Assembly (NCBI GenBank): GCA_003554115.1
Contig: PWFE01000135.1
Span: 1 to 7,378 of the forward strand
From: Haloferacaceae archaeon
GTDB taxonomy: Archaea; Halobacteriota; Halobacteria; Halobacteriales; Haloferacaceae
Length of the DNA: 7,378 nt
Direction: 5' to 3'
Shown here: positions 7,338 to 7,378 of the stretch, in pieces
How positions within the stretch are numbered: the first letter of the stretch is position 1
Layout of the letters: each line of letters starts with the position of its first letter
Translations under genes and position numbers: made by a program
The notes under the pieces: generated by a model
Told to the model about the DNA's origin: nothing
The model's input: only the letters and a program-made list of their open reading frames with translations
The model's database searches: none

Positions 7338-7372
7338 TCACAAATATATGAATGATCCAAAGAAATATTGAA
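7338..7372. promoter_or_regulatory. AT-rich stretch at right edge, possible promoter
   Basis: The sequence becomes clearly AT-rich here, with TATA-like AAATATATG at 7342-7350 and AAATATTGA at 7363-7371. Haloarchaeal promoters stand out from the GC-rich coding background in this way, so a gene may begin just beyond the right edge. Direction and start cannot be judged from what is visible. Confidence 0.2.
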
Positions 7373-7378
7373 TGAGAG

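Larger units (their letters stand above)
7002..7378. other. 377-bp region without a supportable gene
   Basis: No reading frame here shows a start, a recognisable family or a convincing haloarchaeal protein composition. A GTG-started plus-strand frame runs from 6998 to 7351 (117 codons), but it is basic and rich in serine and arginine, unlike the acidic neighbours, and it reads through the hairpin described separately. The first 150 bp keep the GC-rich character of the coding region; the last 100 bp become AT-rich. It may hold the 3' end of the regulator transcript, transposon debris and the promoter of a gene beyond the right edge. Confidence 0.6.

Noticed and set aside
6998..7351. 117-codon plus-strand frame starting with GTG inside the regulator's last codons
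   Set aside because: The product is basic and serine/arginine-rich, unlike haloarchaeal proteins, has no family signature, and runs through a hairpin. I treat it as non-coding, possibly containing a decayed transposon end.
1..7378. tRNA, rRNA, CRISPR array, defence or toxin-antitoxin genes
   Set aside because: I read both strands for regularly spaced repeats, tRNA-like cloverleaf ends and relevant protein motifs and found none. The window is an ordinary transport operon with a regulator.

Overview
The window looks like a piece of a haloarchaeal (class Halobacteria) chromosome or large replicon. The proteins are very acidic. The binding protein has a twin-arginine signal joined to a lipobox. 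Both promoters look archaeal, with TATA boxes about 26 nt upstream of apparently leaderless ATGs. The single regulator carries a bacterio-opsin-activator-type (HTH_10) helix-turn-helix, a family found mainly in haloarchaea.

Layout: positions 1-6091, all on the minus strand, hold a five-gene dipeptide/oligopeptide ABC importer operon in the classic order: binding lipoprotein (6091-4433), permease B (4436-3483), permease C (3486-2461), ATPase D (2464-1361) and ATPase F (1364 to the left edge, where its 3' end is cut off by the window). All four junctions are the same 4-base ATGA stop/start overlap, so the five subunits are probably one translationally coupled unit. Positions 6092-6314 are a 223-bp AT-rich divergent intergenic region with one likely promoter for each side and a perfect 14-bp palindrome almost exactly midway between the two start codons. 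Positions 6315-7001 on the plus strand encode the HTH_10 regulator. Positions 7002-7378 contain no gene I can support; they hold a hairpin that resembles the right end of haloarchaeal IS200/IS605 (IS1341-type) elements, a T-tract, and an AT-rich end.

How it works together: the exported lipoprotein would capture peptides (or a similar ligand) outside the cell, the B/C permease pair would form the channel, and the D/F ATPases would power uptake. The divergent regulator is a natural candidate to control the operon, and perhaps itself, through the central palindrome, but that is inference.

I do not see a wholly new system here. The points most worth checking are the symmetric operator-like palindrome beside a Bat-type regulator, the long insertion that splits the C-terminal cysteine motif of the F ATPase, the unbroken chain of ATGA overlaps, and the orphan transposon-end-like hairpin.
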